Assembly: GCF_029607905.1 (NCBI RefSeq)
Contig: NZ_JAPHEH010000001.1
Span: forward strand, 897,530 to 961,529
Origin: Thiovibrio frasassiensis
GTDB lineage: Bacteria > Desulfobacterota > Desulfobulbia > Desulfobulbales > Desulfurivibrionaceae
Length of the DNA stretch: 64,000 nucleotides
Reading direction: 5' to 3'
Shown in pieces: positions 8,285 through 16,088 of the stretch. The first letter of the stretch is position 1, and the number at the start of each line of letters is the position of its first letter. The translations under genes and the position numbers were made by a program. The notes under the pieces were generated by a model that saw nothing but the letters and a program-made list of their open reading frames with translations, ran no database searches and was not told where the DNA came from.

Positions 8285-8359
8285 TGTAAAATCATCCACT
8301 TACTATATATAAATATACTTAAGAAGATGATTAAACACTTTTTAAAGGAGGCACCATCA

Positions 8360-8638
8360 ATGGAAGCAAATCACAAGATGACACGTGTCATCGGTTATGT
8401 GGATGCGGAGACACTCAAAGCCGTCCGTCTCCGTGTACAGGAGCGTATTAGAGCGCCGAAAGTGTCAATGGCGCAACTGCTTAAGTTCGTGTTCGCGGAA
8501 TATGCACTGCTTGAGCTTGAGCGCAGCGTTGAAGAAAAAATTGAGCACTTACGGAGGCTGAGCGAAGAACAACAGCTTCTCGAAGGTATTGCTGAGGCTG
8601 AGGCCAGCATTGCTGGTGCGACGGCCCGTTTAAGATAA
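8360..8638 (+). CDS. Small protein with helical C-terminus, possible RHH type
   Basis: 92 residues. The start at 8360 is set by AAAGGAGG 10 bases upstream; the open frame extends further 5' but without a site. The N-terminus 'TRVIGYVDAETLKAVRLRVQ' is a strand-helix like ribbon-helix-helix proteins. The remainder is a coiled-coil-like helix (ALLELERSVEEKIEHLRRLS). Precedes the 8657 gene by 18 bases. Candidate copy-number or replication regulator. Confidence 0.55.
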   Translation: MEANHKMTRVIGYVDAETLKAVRLRVQERIRAPKVSMAQLLKFVFAEYALLELERSVEEKIEHLRRLSEEQQLLEGIAEAEASIAGATARLR

Positions 8639-8656
8639 TTGAAAGGAGCTAAGAAA

Positions 8657-9118
8657 ATGAACAAAGCAACGAAGTTCAAATCATTTGGCGCTGCTCTGTA
8701 CCCGGAGTTATTGTCGGCGGCTTTCGCTAACACTGATTTTCTTGATTTCCATCGCGGTGCGGATGTCCTGCCAGCGTCCGTCGCCGGAAATATTACGCGA
8801 GCTTGTCGGTGCATGTTTTTTCAAATGCTTACCCGTTCGCTGGATCGTGTTCAGTCAAAGCATGCTATTCCAGCGACCAGCTTGAGCTTTGACGACTTCA
8901 ACTCCGCCGTTGATTATTCATATTCGCAGATTATGCATGTGGCTAGCCGCAACATGAAGCAGCCGGTGCATATTAGGATGACCGCCGATGATGTGCAACA
9001 AGTGTGTGAATATGCCTATGCGATGCACGGAAGCGCATTTGACCTAGAAGTAGTGGACGCTACCGAGATGGCTACGAGATATCTCAGTGGCAAAGATCGT
9101 CAGAGCTGGTTGCAGTAA
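8657..9118 (+). CDS. Unknown protein upstream of the primase-helicase
   Basis: 153 residues. AAAGGAG lies 10 bases before ATG 8657. No recognised domain. It is helical with two Cys (TRACRCMFFQ) and an acidic/aromatic centre. The AT-rich base use and spacing show it belongs to the replication operon. It ends before a 13-bp hairpin in the gap to the primase gene. Confidence 0.6.
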   Translation: MNKATKFKSFGAALYPELLSAAFANTDFLDFHRGADVLPASVAGNITRACRCMFFQMLTRSLDRVQSKHAIPATSLSFDDFNSAVDYSYSQIMHVASRNMKQPVHIRMTADDVQQVCEYAYAMHGSAFDLEVVDATEMATRYLSGKDRQSWLQ

Positions 9119-9131
9119 AACAGAAAACACA

Positions 9132-9167
9132 TCGGGCACGGTTAGCTACCAGTTTAACCGTGCCCGA
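9132..9167. promoter_or_regulatory. 13-bp perfect hairpin before the primase-helicase
   Basis: TCGGGCACGGTTA (9132-9144) pairs with TAACCGTGCCCGA (9155-9167) over a 10-base loop. There is no T run, so it is more likely an operator or mRNA control structure than a terminator. It lies 27 bases upstream of the primase ATG, immediately before its ribosome site (GCAAGGAG). Confidence 0.6.
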
Positions 9168-9193
9168 CGTCCCTGCAAGGAGATTGATTTATT

Positions 9194-11638
9194 ATGGATA
9201 ATAGTACACAGAAGATTACGGAAAATACACAAAAGAGTGCTGTAGACGTCACCTCAGCCAAAGACCTAGCTTATGCGTTGTCGTCGGACGCTAAGGCATC
9301 CGGCGATGGCTGGATGACACGATGTCCAGCGCATGAAGATGACAAGCCATCGCTATATGTCAGTGAGGACCTGGAGAAAGATAGAATACTCTGGCATTGT
9401 AAGGCTGGTTGTTCTCAGAAAGCCGTTCATGAGGCTCTTGTCGCGTCTGGGCTGTGGCGAAGTCGTCGCTCTGCCGGTGAAGAATATATCTACACCGATT
9501 TTGACGAGACGCCGCTATACAAGCTTGTTAAAAGACCTGCCGCTAATGCGGAATCTAGCCCTGAGCGTTACATTGAAATTTTTGATACGACTCTTAAGCG
9601 TTGGGTGCGTGGCAAACTTGAAGACCATGCTATTGAAAGAGTGCTCTATCGTTTGCCTGAACTCGGTTCAGCCGGAATCAAAAAGTCCACTCGTCTCTAC
9701 ATTGTAGAAGGCGAAAAAGACGCCGAGACGCTTCGTGCATTTGGTTTCTGTGCTACCACGAACTCCGGCGGCGCATCCGCATGGAAGCCGGAATTTACCA
9801 AGCTGTTGGCAGACAAACATTTATGCATCGTTCCAGACAATGACGCTACTGGATGGAAACGCGCCGAGACTCTTTACAAGGAGTTCAAGGATTGCTCAAA
9901 ATCATTATTTTTGTGCAACACGAGTTTGTTGATCGGCGAAAAAGGTGACATTACTGACATTGTTGAGTGCTGGCGCGAAAACGGTGCCGATGACTCTGTT
10001 ATTGCCGAAAAACTCAAAGAGATCTTCGGAGATATTCACCTCACCAATGACGTGGCGTGCTTCAACTTCCAGTCCAGAAATTTTACGGCATCGATGTCAA
10101 TGACATGCCAGCTGCAAGAGTGCACCACACCCGAACTCATTGCTCAGGATTTTGAGGAAGCTCTACGGCGCAGGTTGGGCGTCAGTTTCATGGCTTTGCA
10201 CGTTGCAAAATTGCCGTCTAAAATATCTGATGGACTGGAAGATCGATCAGAAAAAAAGCGGCTGGCGGAAATCACCGAACAGCTAAAAGCCGCTCTCGGT
10301 CAAATTCTTCGCAATGAATGCCATGTTTTCAATGATCCGAAAGTTAATCAGCGTTTCATGTACTTGCCTTCGCAGTCAGCGCATTATGACATTGACTTCA
10401 AGGCGTATGAATCAGCTATTGCTACGGCCTACGCTAATTTACTGCAACGAATGCTAAACAGTTGGGCATTAGTTGACGACGTGCGCTTGCCCGTTAGCGG
10501 TTTCGGCAAAATCGCGAAAAGCACTTTGATTGACACAATGACGCCTGAAGCCATTGACGAAACGCTGTATTTATGCGCGAAAGGTAATGCCCTGGACTTG
10601 CGTTCTGGCGTTGTCACGCAGCTCTCATCAAGCGTATTCCGACAATCCGCACTTCAAGTCTCGCTGCTGACTCAGCCGATAACTCAGCGCCCGAAAATCT
10701 GGCAGCAATTTTTAGATGGGGTTGGATTCGAGGGCGAAATTGCTGACTTCTTTGAAGACTTGACCTTGTATCTACTCACGACCTCAACCGCGAGAGAAGA
10801 AGCGTACTTTCTAGTCGGCGATGGCTCAAACGGCAAGTCAACGTATATCAAATGGCTAACGTCGGTGGTCGGTCGCCATCATGTGTCATCGGCGTCACTA
10901 CAAGATTTCCAAACGAACTTCGGCGCGTCATCAATGGTCGGCAAGCGCCTAAATTTGTCCACGGAAAGCAGCAACCGAGACTTTGTTGAGTCCCACAAGT
11001 TCAAAGCTATTGTTACTGGCGACTCCGTGCAGGTTGATCGAAAAAATCGTGATCCGATCACTGCCGCGATGAAAACGAAGCTTGTGTTTGCGCTCAATGA
11101 CAGCCCGAGCATTTCCGACACGTCTTTCGGCATGGTGCGGCGTATGGTGATTGTGCGCTTTGACAATGTTATCAGCAAAGAAAATGCAATAGATGGTTAT
11201 GACAGGCGACTGTTTGACGCATCGGCTGAGATTATCGCGTGGCTATGGCATTCGCATACGACTAGGCATAATACTAGTGCCTTCAAGGTCAAATTTGAAA
11301 TGCCGGATCGTGTGCGGTCATGGGCTGAAGCAATATTTGCGTCCGACAACGATCCGCTGAATTTGTGGATCTATGAGCGTGTGACAGTAACCGACGACAG
11401 GCTCAAGATGCATGAATATACGTCCGCGCAGCTCTACAGGTTCTATTGCGTGTTCTGCAAGAATCAGGGACTGGAACCGTCGTTCAAACTCCGCAGCTTT
11501 TCAAGTGCATTCCCGCATCGTGTGCAGCGTGTCTTCAAGACGAAAGTGGAGCGGAAGACGCTATCAGGCAATCGTTCGTCGGTGGTCAATTTAATTGTAG
11601 ACTTGTCGAAGGATAATCCTGAATTAGCGGCGGCATAG
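9194..11638 (+). CDS. Primase-helicase, D5/SF3 type
   Basis: 814 residues combining primase and helicase functions for replication of the element. Residues about 25-90 hold a CHC2-like zinc finger (CPAHEDDKPSL ... WHCKAGCSQKAV). Residues about 155-265 form a TOPRIM domain with 'LYIVEGEKDAETLRAFGF' and 'CIVPDNDATG'. Residues about 350-500 are a D5_N-like linker, and about 535-680 an SF3 helicase with Walker A GDGSNGKS near 542, 'NLSTESSNRDF' and 'KLVFALNDSPS' as Walker B/C-type blocks. The same architecture occurs in phage and plasmid autonomous primases (P4 alpha-like). The downstream iteron region is the probable origin it serves. Confidence 0.88.
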   Translation: MDNSTQKITENTQKSAVDVTSAKDLAYALSSDAKASGDGWMTRCPAHEDDKPSLYVSEDLEKDRILWHCKAGCSQKAVHEALVASGLWRSRRSAGEEYIYTDFDETPLYKLVKRPAANAESSPERYIEIFDTTLKRWVRGKLEDHAIERVLYRLPELGSAGIKKSTRLYIVEGEKDAETLRAFGFCATTNSGGASAWKPEFTKLLADKHLCIVPDNDATGWKRAETLYKEFKDCSKSLFLCNTSLLIGEKGDITDIVECWRENGADDSVIAEKLKEIFGDIHLTNDVACFNFQSRNFTASMSMTCQLQECTTPELIAQDFEEALRRRLGVSFMALHVAKLPSKISDGLEDRSEKKRLAEITEQLKAALGQILRNECHVFNDPKVNQRFMYLPSQSAHYDIDFKAYESAIATAYANLLQRMLNSWALVDDVRLPVSGFGKIAKSTLIDTMTPEAIDETLYLCAKGNALDLRSGVVTQLSSSVFRQSALQVSLLTQPITQRPKIWQQFLDGVGFEGEIADFFEDLTLYLLTTSTAREEAYFLVGDGSNGKSTYIKWLTSVVGRHHVSSASLQDFQTNFGASSMVGKRLNLSTESSNRDFVESHKFKAIVTGDSVQVDRKNRDPITAAMKTKLVFALNDSPSISDTSFGMVRRMVIVRFDNVISKENAIDGYDRRLFDASAEIIAWLWHSHTTRHNTSAFKVKFEMPDRVRSWAEAIFASDNDPLNLWIYERVTVTDDRLKMHEYTSAQLYRFYCVFCKNQGLEPSFKLRSFSSAFPHRVQRVFKTKVERKTLSGNRSSVVNLIVDLSKDNPELAAA

Positions 11639-11952
11639 GCAACGCTCCAAAGCGTTTGCCTTTTCGCGCCCCAAGGCGCGGAAATCTCATTTTAGCGGGG
11701 CTCTATTGAACACAGAGCCCCCGCTTATCATTCTAAGTTCCATCATTAAATAAAAGCCTCATTTATTGAACGTAAATATGCATTACGCTCTTGAGTTCTT
11801 TTTATAATCTATTCTTTCTCTAATCATAATCCTGCAATACGTTTTATTTTCTAAAAAGAAAATAGAGTTATATCTATTATATCTTAGTTACTACTTAAAA
11901 ATATAGATATAACTATCTTTGTCTTAAGCCTTATATATGTTCATTCTTCAAT

Positions 11953-12206
11953 AGTTATGACTGTTACATCTTTTTTACACTTTCCAATAAAAAAAAATAC
12001 CATTGAGAAAATATCATATAAAAAATAAGAAGAAGTTGAAAAAGTTAACAAGTCATAACAGTCATAACTATTTTCGCTCTTGACGTATCTTGTGGCTACG
12101 TTGAGCGCAGTTATGACTTTCAAAGGTAGTCATAACTAGTCATAACTGTATATTCCATTCGCATATATCGGCATTGCGTTCGCTCGACTGAGCCATAGTT
12201 ATAACT
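11953..12206. repeat. Iteron cluster AGTCATAACT
   Basis: Copies at 11953-11962 (-), 12051-12059 (+, 9 of 10), 12060-12069 (+), 12109-12118 (-), 12128-12137 (+), 12138-12147 (+) and 12197-12206 (AGTTATAACT, a self-complementary variant). Two pairs are directly abutting. Such clustered 10-bp repeats beside AT-rich DNA are typical initiator-binding sites. Confidence 0.75.
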
Positions 12207-12625
12207 ACTCTCCGCACGGCCACCGCGCCAAACGCACCCAAATCACTCCTGCTGCACCCAACATGACGCGGTCATGGTTCCATATTACTTTGACGTCAGA
12301 AAGGCCGCAGAAGTGACGGAAATGATTTCTGCGGCATCATCGTATGACTCAATGAGTCTATTTTTAATGATCGATCTTAAAATGATCTTTTTGAAGGCCG
12401 CTTTGGAGCGGCCTCAGTAATTGAAGGTCTCAAACGTGTTGAGCTGCTTTCCTTTTTTCCCATCACCTCACATGAGACACGCAGACCGAGGCGGGCAGGG
12501 CTTTGTGTGGGCACTCACGCCCCCTAAGGGCGAGAGTGAGTGTCCACGACCTGCCCGTCACGGACGGCGATGTCTTCGTGAGAATTCCAAACTTTTTCAC
12601 TCTTCGTTCTCCGCAGTCGCCATAA

Positions 12626-12660
12626 GGCACTTCCACTTTTGTATTATTAGTGGAAGTGCC
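12626..12660. repeat. 12-bp perfect inverted repeat
   Basis: GGCACTTCCACT (12626-12637) pairs with AGTGGAAGTGCC (12649-12660) over an 11-base AT-rich loop. No T run follows. It could be a nicking or protein-binding hairpin upstream of the recombinase gene at 12790. Confidence 0.5.
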
Positions 12661-12789
12661 CGAAGTCAACGTAACTCGGCGTTTTTTCGTTAAAAAATAG
12701 CAAAAAAGACGTGTTTAAACACTTCTAGTTTCGTTACTATAAATATATAAAAGGTAAAGTTTATATCGTTGAATTAACGGGAAATTGTG

Positions 12790-13386
12790 ATGCCAAAAAG
12801 TCTGAAACTACGAACTGGAAAAACTCTCGCCGTTGAGCCGATCCAAAGCCGCGAGCACGTCGCACAAATCAAGCGCATGCTGAAAGCGAAATCAGACCCG
12901 CGTGACTATGCATTGTTTATTTTTGGTATCAATACCGCTCTTCGAGCCTGCGACTTGCGCCGGTTGACTGTCAATGATGTCCAACATCTCAAGCTTGGTG
13001 ATCCTTGGACGTTTCGTGAGCGAAAAACCGGAAAAATCCGAAAATTTGTGATGAATAGAGACATGTTTGACGCGAAAGTTCGGTTGCTCAAATCTCGACC
13101 CGACTTCACTGCCGCATCGCCGCTATTCATCGGCTATCAAGGAAGGCCGTTATGCGGCAAGTATATCAACTTGCTTGTGCAAGAATGGTGTCGTGCCGTA
13201 GGCATCACGTACCGCGTTGGAGGACACACGCCCCGCAAGACCTTCGGCTACCAAAAACGCGTCTATGAAAATGTAGATTTCGCTGTCCTGCATGAAATCT
13301 ACGGGCACTCTAGCATTTACATACTCAAGCGCTACTTATGCGTGACGGACGCTGAAGTACTCAACATACACACTGAACCGATTTAA
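12790..13386 (+). CDS. Short tyrosine recombinase, catalytic domain only
   Basis: About 198 residues. Core tyrosine-recombinase residues are visible: Arg in 'NTALRACDLRRLTVNDV', a Lys beta-hairpin (ERKTGKIRKFV), HxxR in 'GGHTPRKTFGY', His in 'IYGHSS' and the nucleophile region 'YILKRYLCV'. It lacks the N-terminal core-binding domain of full integrases and is distinct from the long integrase at 33022-34530. ATG 12790 follows GTG 12787. It sits beside the putative origin, so multimer resolution or a Xer-like role is possible (inference). Confidence 0.8.
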   Translation: MPKSLKLRTGKTLAVEPIQSREHVAQIKRMLKAKSDPRDYALFIFGINTALRACDLRRLTVNDVQHLKLGDPWTFRERKTGKIRKFVMNRDMFDAKVRLLKSRPDFTAASPLFIGYQGRPLCGKYINLLVQEWCRAVGITYRVGGHTPRKTFGYQKRVYENVDFAVLHEIYGHSSIYILKRYLCVTDAEVLNIHTEPI

Positions 13387-13402
13387 CCAAGGAGCAATGA
13401 TC

Positions 13403-13936
13403 ATGCGCATCAAATCTTCAGCTTTTGAACCAATTTGCCTTTCGGTCTGCGTGTTGCTTGTGTTGTCGTATGTCATTCTGACACTACGACCAGCGACTCC
13501 GACCAGCGAACTCATCTTGCCGTCTAAAGTCCGACAGATGCTCAAAGACGACGCCCCGCCGATGCTGCCGGTGCCGATGACTTACGCTTCCGTTGGCAAT
13601 GCTCTGAAACTCTCCCTCAATAATCGTCAGTCAAGATATGCGCTGCTTCGTGATTACACGACGTACATGCCTTCAGCAAAACCGACCTGGCTCGATCTCA
13701 AAATTCAGTCAGACAGCGCGATATTTGACATTTCCCGCAATCCACGCGAGCTTATTCTTGAGTATCCTGCATTTGATGTGATCGACAAACAGCTTGTGTT
13801 GCTTCGCACGTCACTTACGGCGACCAACAATAATTTCAGCACACCGACAATCACGGTCGCCGAGCCAAGCGTAACGAGCCACCTGACGTCCGATGGCTCG
13901 CCATCCGAAGGCGTCTTTTTGATGCCGATCAACTAA
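13403..13936 (+). CDS. Bitopic membrane protein, unknown, transfer block
   Basis: About 177 residues with one N-terminal membrane helix (about 10-30, CLSVCVLLVLSYVILTL) and a periplasmic remainder of mixed alpha/beta. ATG 13403 is preferred because AAGGAG lies 8 bases upstream, while ATG 13397 is too close. Position before the rhomboid gene (9-base gap) suggests an operon. The topology resembles VirB8/TraE-like mating-pair proteins in size only, and no sequence motif was found. Confidence 0.6.
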   Translation: MRIKSSAFEPICLSVCVLLVLSYVILTLRPATPTSELILPSKVRQMLKDDAPPMLPVPMTYASVGNALKLSLNNRQSRYALLRDYTTYMPSAKPTWLDLKIQSDSAIFDISRNPRELILEYPAFDVIDKQLVLLRTSLTATNNNFSTPTITVAEPSVTSHLTSDGSPSEGVFLMPIN

Positions 13937-13945
13937 GGTGCGACG

Positions 13946-14644
13946 ATGAAAACATTCTTTTCAGCGATATTTCGTGAGTCTATTTCTCCAGCGACGGTTC
14001 TTGTGCTGAGCATACTGATTACCGCGACTCATGCAAGCGACTTGGTTGATTTTGGTTTGACTGCGGAGAACTTGTCATCGTTGTTCGCATGGCAATTTTG
14101 TCATCGATTTGATGCGCATTTTCTCGTGAACATGTTTTTCGTCGTGTTGTTGATTCGATCTTCAGTACGAATTTCTCTTTTTGACATGATCACGCTGTCT
14201 CTATATGCGCTCGCCATGACAAAATTCACGCCGCTTCCTTGGTACGGCGCGTCAGGAATCATTCATTTTTATATCGGCTACATCATTCGGGCGCGGCTTT
14301 ATACTGAAACATTCGACTTCCCGTGGGCTGCCACCAATATTTCGTTATCAGCGCCGCTCGCGCGCTTGCTGCCCCGTCGTGTTATGGGATGGGTTCCGAA
14401 GCGTATTGCTTACTTCAATGTCATATTTCTTCATGTTGCGCTCTACCAGTTCGCGATAAATGGTTCTGTAGTGCAAGAAAGCCTGCATCTTTTCGCTTTA
14501 TTGCTTGGCATGTGTCCGATCTCAACGATTATTGAACACATTCGCCAGCCAATACACCCAAACGGCCTACAATCGCGAAAAAAATATTCAACAAACACCT
14601 TGTTGTATTGCCCGACAACTCAACCTGGACGAGAGATCTTATGA
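13946..14644 (+). CDS. Rhomboid-family intramembrane serine protease
   Basis: 232 residues, about six membrane helices. The three rhomboid signatures are present in order: H58-F-L-V-N62 (the HxxxN oxyanion motif in TM2), G101-A-S103-G (catalytic Ser in GxSG) and H181 in 'ESLHLFALLLG' (catalytic His). Rhomboids cut substrates within or next to membrane helices. It overlaps the next gene by 4 bases and lies inside the transfer block, so substrates may be the small membrane proteins encoded nearby. The C-terminal tail of about 30 residues is polar. Confidence 0.75.
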   Translation: MKTFFSAIFRESISPATVLVLSILITATHASDLVDFGLTAENLSSLFAWQFCHRFDAHFLVNMFFVVLLIRSSVRISLFDMITLSLYALAMTKFTPLPWYGASGIIHFYIGYIIRARLYTETFDFPWAATNISLSAPLARLLPRRVMGWVPKRIAYFNVIFLHVALYQFAINGSVVQESLHLFALLLGMCPISTIIEHIRQPIHPNGLQSRKKYSTNTLLYCPTTQPGREIL

Positions 14645-15300
14645 CGCGAACAAGCATAAAGGCAATGCTCATAGAGGCGACAGTATTTTTTATACTTGGC
14701 GCTCTTGGCTGCTGGTTGAGTTATCGACAAGGCAAACAAGAAGCTTATGCGTCGGCTGAGCCTATGACCTCTACCGACAACACTGCTCCTGAGCTGCAAA
14801 AGCTACTATACCGCTCGGCGATAGCTATTGAGGTACAGCAAACGATCATATACGCTAAGGAGTGCCTCAACGCCGCCGCGAGATTTGGGCAATCGCATGC
14901 TTTTTTACCGACCGATTCTCAAAAATCTCCGATCCTCCTGCTTGACGAAATTTCTCAAGCAGCACAACAGCTCCACCAGCAGCGCAAGGATCGTCGTCTC
15001 GGCCAGCTATTTACGGTGTCTTTGCGAATGCTCGATACCGAAGACCCGCCACTTTCTGAGGCGCAATGCTTCACCGACATCGTGTCTTTTTTTGAAAATT
15101 CCAATCCACCACATCTCTATTATGTCTTCAAAAACGAGGGCATCTCAGTGTCTTTTTTGTTCATCACCAACGACCGCGCCGATGAAATGAAGTTGAGTGG
15201 CAGCGACGAACGGGTCCGCATTCAGCTACAAGATCACTTTATGTCCAAAGGTTTCGCGATCGTCGCTCCAGAAGGCCTTTTTGACATCGATTCTGAGTGA
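14641..15300 (+). CDS. Signal-anchored protein of unknown function
   Basis: 219 residues. ATG 14641 overlaps the rhomboid stop (ATGA). An N-terminal membrane helix (about 8-27) is followed by a mainly helical periplasmic domain and a C-terminal domain with 'VSFLFITNDRADEMKLSGSD'. A degenerate copy of this last domain is found at 15421-15534. Possible substrate of the adjacent rhomboid, given the single N-terminal membrane helix, but this is untested. Confidence 0.6.
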   Translation: MTRTSIKAMLIEATVFFILGALGCWLSYRQGKQEAYASAEPMTSTDNTAPELQKLLYRSAIAIEVQQTIIYAKECLNAAARFGQSHAFLPTDSQKSPILLLDEISQAAQQLHQQRKDRRLGQLFTVSLRMLDTEDPPLSEAQCFTDIVSFFENSNPPHLYYVFKNEGISVSFLFITNDRADEMKLSGSDERVRIQLQDHFMSKGFAIVAPEGLFDIDSE

Positions 15301-15321
15301 CGCTCCCTGCGACCTCCCGTG

Positions 15322-15389
15322 AACTGCACATGTGCAGTTACGAGCCATTACCGAGATTCAGAGACCTCACCAACTGCACATGTGCAGTT
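15322..15389. repeat. Paired-palindrome unit 2
   Basis: Perfect AACTGCACATGTGCAGTT at 15322-15339 and 15372-15389, again 50 bp apart with CGAGCCATTACC in the spacer, preceded by a CCTCCC-type box as in the other units. Confidence 0.88.
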
Positions 15390-15420
15390 GGAAAAGCACC
15401 TTTTTGGAGCTCCAGGGGCC

Positions 15421-15534
15421 TCAATTTTGGTCGTCACCAGTAACCACGCCGTGAAAAAACTGAAATTGAACGGCCCCGACGACCGAATTCATCTTCGCTG
15501 CCGCGATTTTTTTATGTCCCGAAGTGTCGTGTAA
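15421..15534 (+). pseudogene. Degenerate duplicate of the 3' end of the 14641-15300 gene
   Basis: Translation of this stretch (ILVVTSNHAVKKLKLNGPDD then RIHLRCRDFFMSR) aligns with the C-terminal part of the upstream protein (FLFITNDRADEMKLSGSDER then VRIQLQDHFMSK) at roughly 40% identity with one gap, and ends in TAA. It lacks the N-terminal membrane part. Palindrome unit 2 separates the intact gene from the fragment. Confidence 0.6.
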
Positions 15535-15598
15535 GGCGCTCGCATGGTTCGTTTTTGACGCCGTTCTAGAACACAACATCCGCTGGTAGCCTCCCGTG

Positions 15599-15666
15599 GA
15601 CTGCACATGTGCAGTTGCGAGCCGTTACCGACGCTCAGATGCTGCACCAACTGCACATGTGCAGTT
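15599..15666. repeat. Paired-palindrome unit 3
   Basis: Palindromes at 15599-15616 (first base G instead of A) and 15649-15666 (perfect), 50 bp apart, spacer CGAGCCGTTACC. Unit 3 begins 277 bp after unit 2. Confidence 0.88.
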
Positions 15667-15792
15667 GAGAGAGCTTCTTTTTCGATCGTCTGGAGCCTCA
15701 AAAATGCGTCACAGACGACGCTTCCCTATTTCCACTCCTCGATTTACCGAATTTCGTTAAGGCGTTGGGGGTTTTATGCCTTTTGAGGAATT

Positions 15793-15868
15793 GCTTGAAA
15801 GTGGGCTCCGGTGGAGCCGGGCACTTTCCAAGCAAGGGCGCATTCAGCCCAACCGCGAAGCGGTTGGG
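15793..15868. promoter_or_regulatory. Two tandem stem-loops, candidate oriT or structured RNA
   Basis: First: GCTTGAAAGTG (15793-15803) pairs with CACTTTCCAAGC (15822-15833) with an inner GGCTCC/GGAGCC stem. Second: CCCAACCGC (15848-15856) pairs with GCGGTTGGG (15860-15868) over GAA. No poly-T follows. Adjacent hairpins upstream of relaxase genes are typical of transfer origins. Confidence 0.5.
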
Positions 15869-16088
15869 TAATGTGCCTTTACGCGTACATCACGCGGCAT
15901 TTCTTTTTTCCCGCTCTCACCCCAACGCCTGATTCCGACGCCTTCTCGTATGCAACAATAGCGTTGTACAAAGCCGCTAGAATTGGGTTCTATATAGATA
16001 GAAACGCCAATGAGTACGGGCACTTATGAATCATGAGCGTATCAAATTGATACGCCGCAAAGTGCCCAATGTACAAGGACGAATGGCC

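Larger units (their letters stand above)
11639..12786. other. 1.1-kb non-coding AT-rich region, putative replication origin region
   Basis: No credible gene. In order it holds hairpins AACGCT/AGCGTT (11641-11656) and GCGGGGCTCT/AGAGCCCCCGC (about 11696-11725), which may end the primase transcript, a strongly AT-rich stretch (about 11745-12050), the iteron cluster (11953-12206), a GGCCGCTTTGGAGCGGCC hairpin near 12395-12412, a long imperfect hairpin near 12512-12545, and a 12-bp perfect hairpin at 12626-12660. The layout (initiator gene, AT-rich DNA, iterons) is that of a replication origin. Confidence 0.6.
15301..16088. other. Non-coding region with palindromes and stem-loops, candidate oriT region
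   Basis: No intact gene. Contains paired-palindrome units 2 and 3, a degenerate gene fragment between them, then two compact stem-loops (15793-15868) about 220 bases before the first HUH relaxase-like gene. Transfer origins usually lie just upstream of relaxase genes. Confidence 0.45.

Noticed and set aside
4833-15666. CRISPR array from the repeated palindromes
   Set aside because: Only paired copies at scattered places, spacers conserved rather than unique, no cas genes.
15319-15701. Short frames across the palindrome units (TAHVQL/LHMCS-type peptides)
   Set aside because: They arise from translation of the palindromes on both strands; the same peptide fragments appear in several frames.
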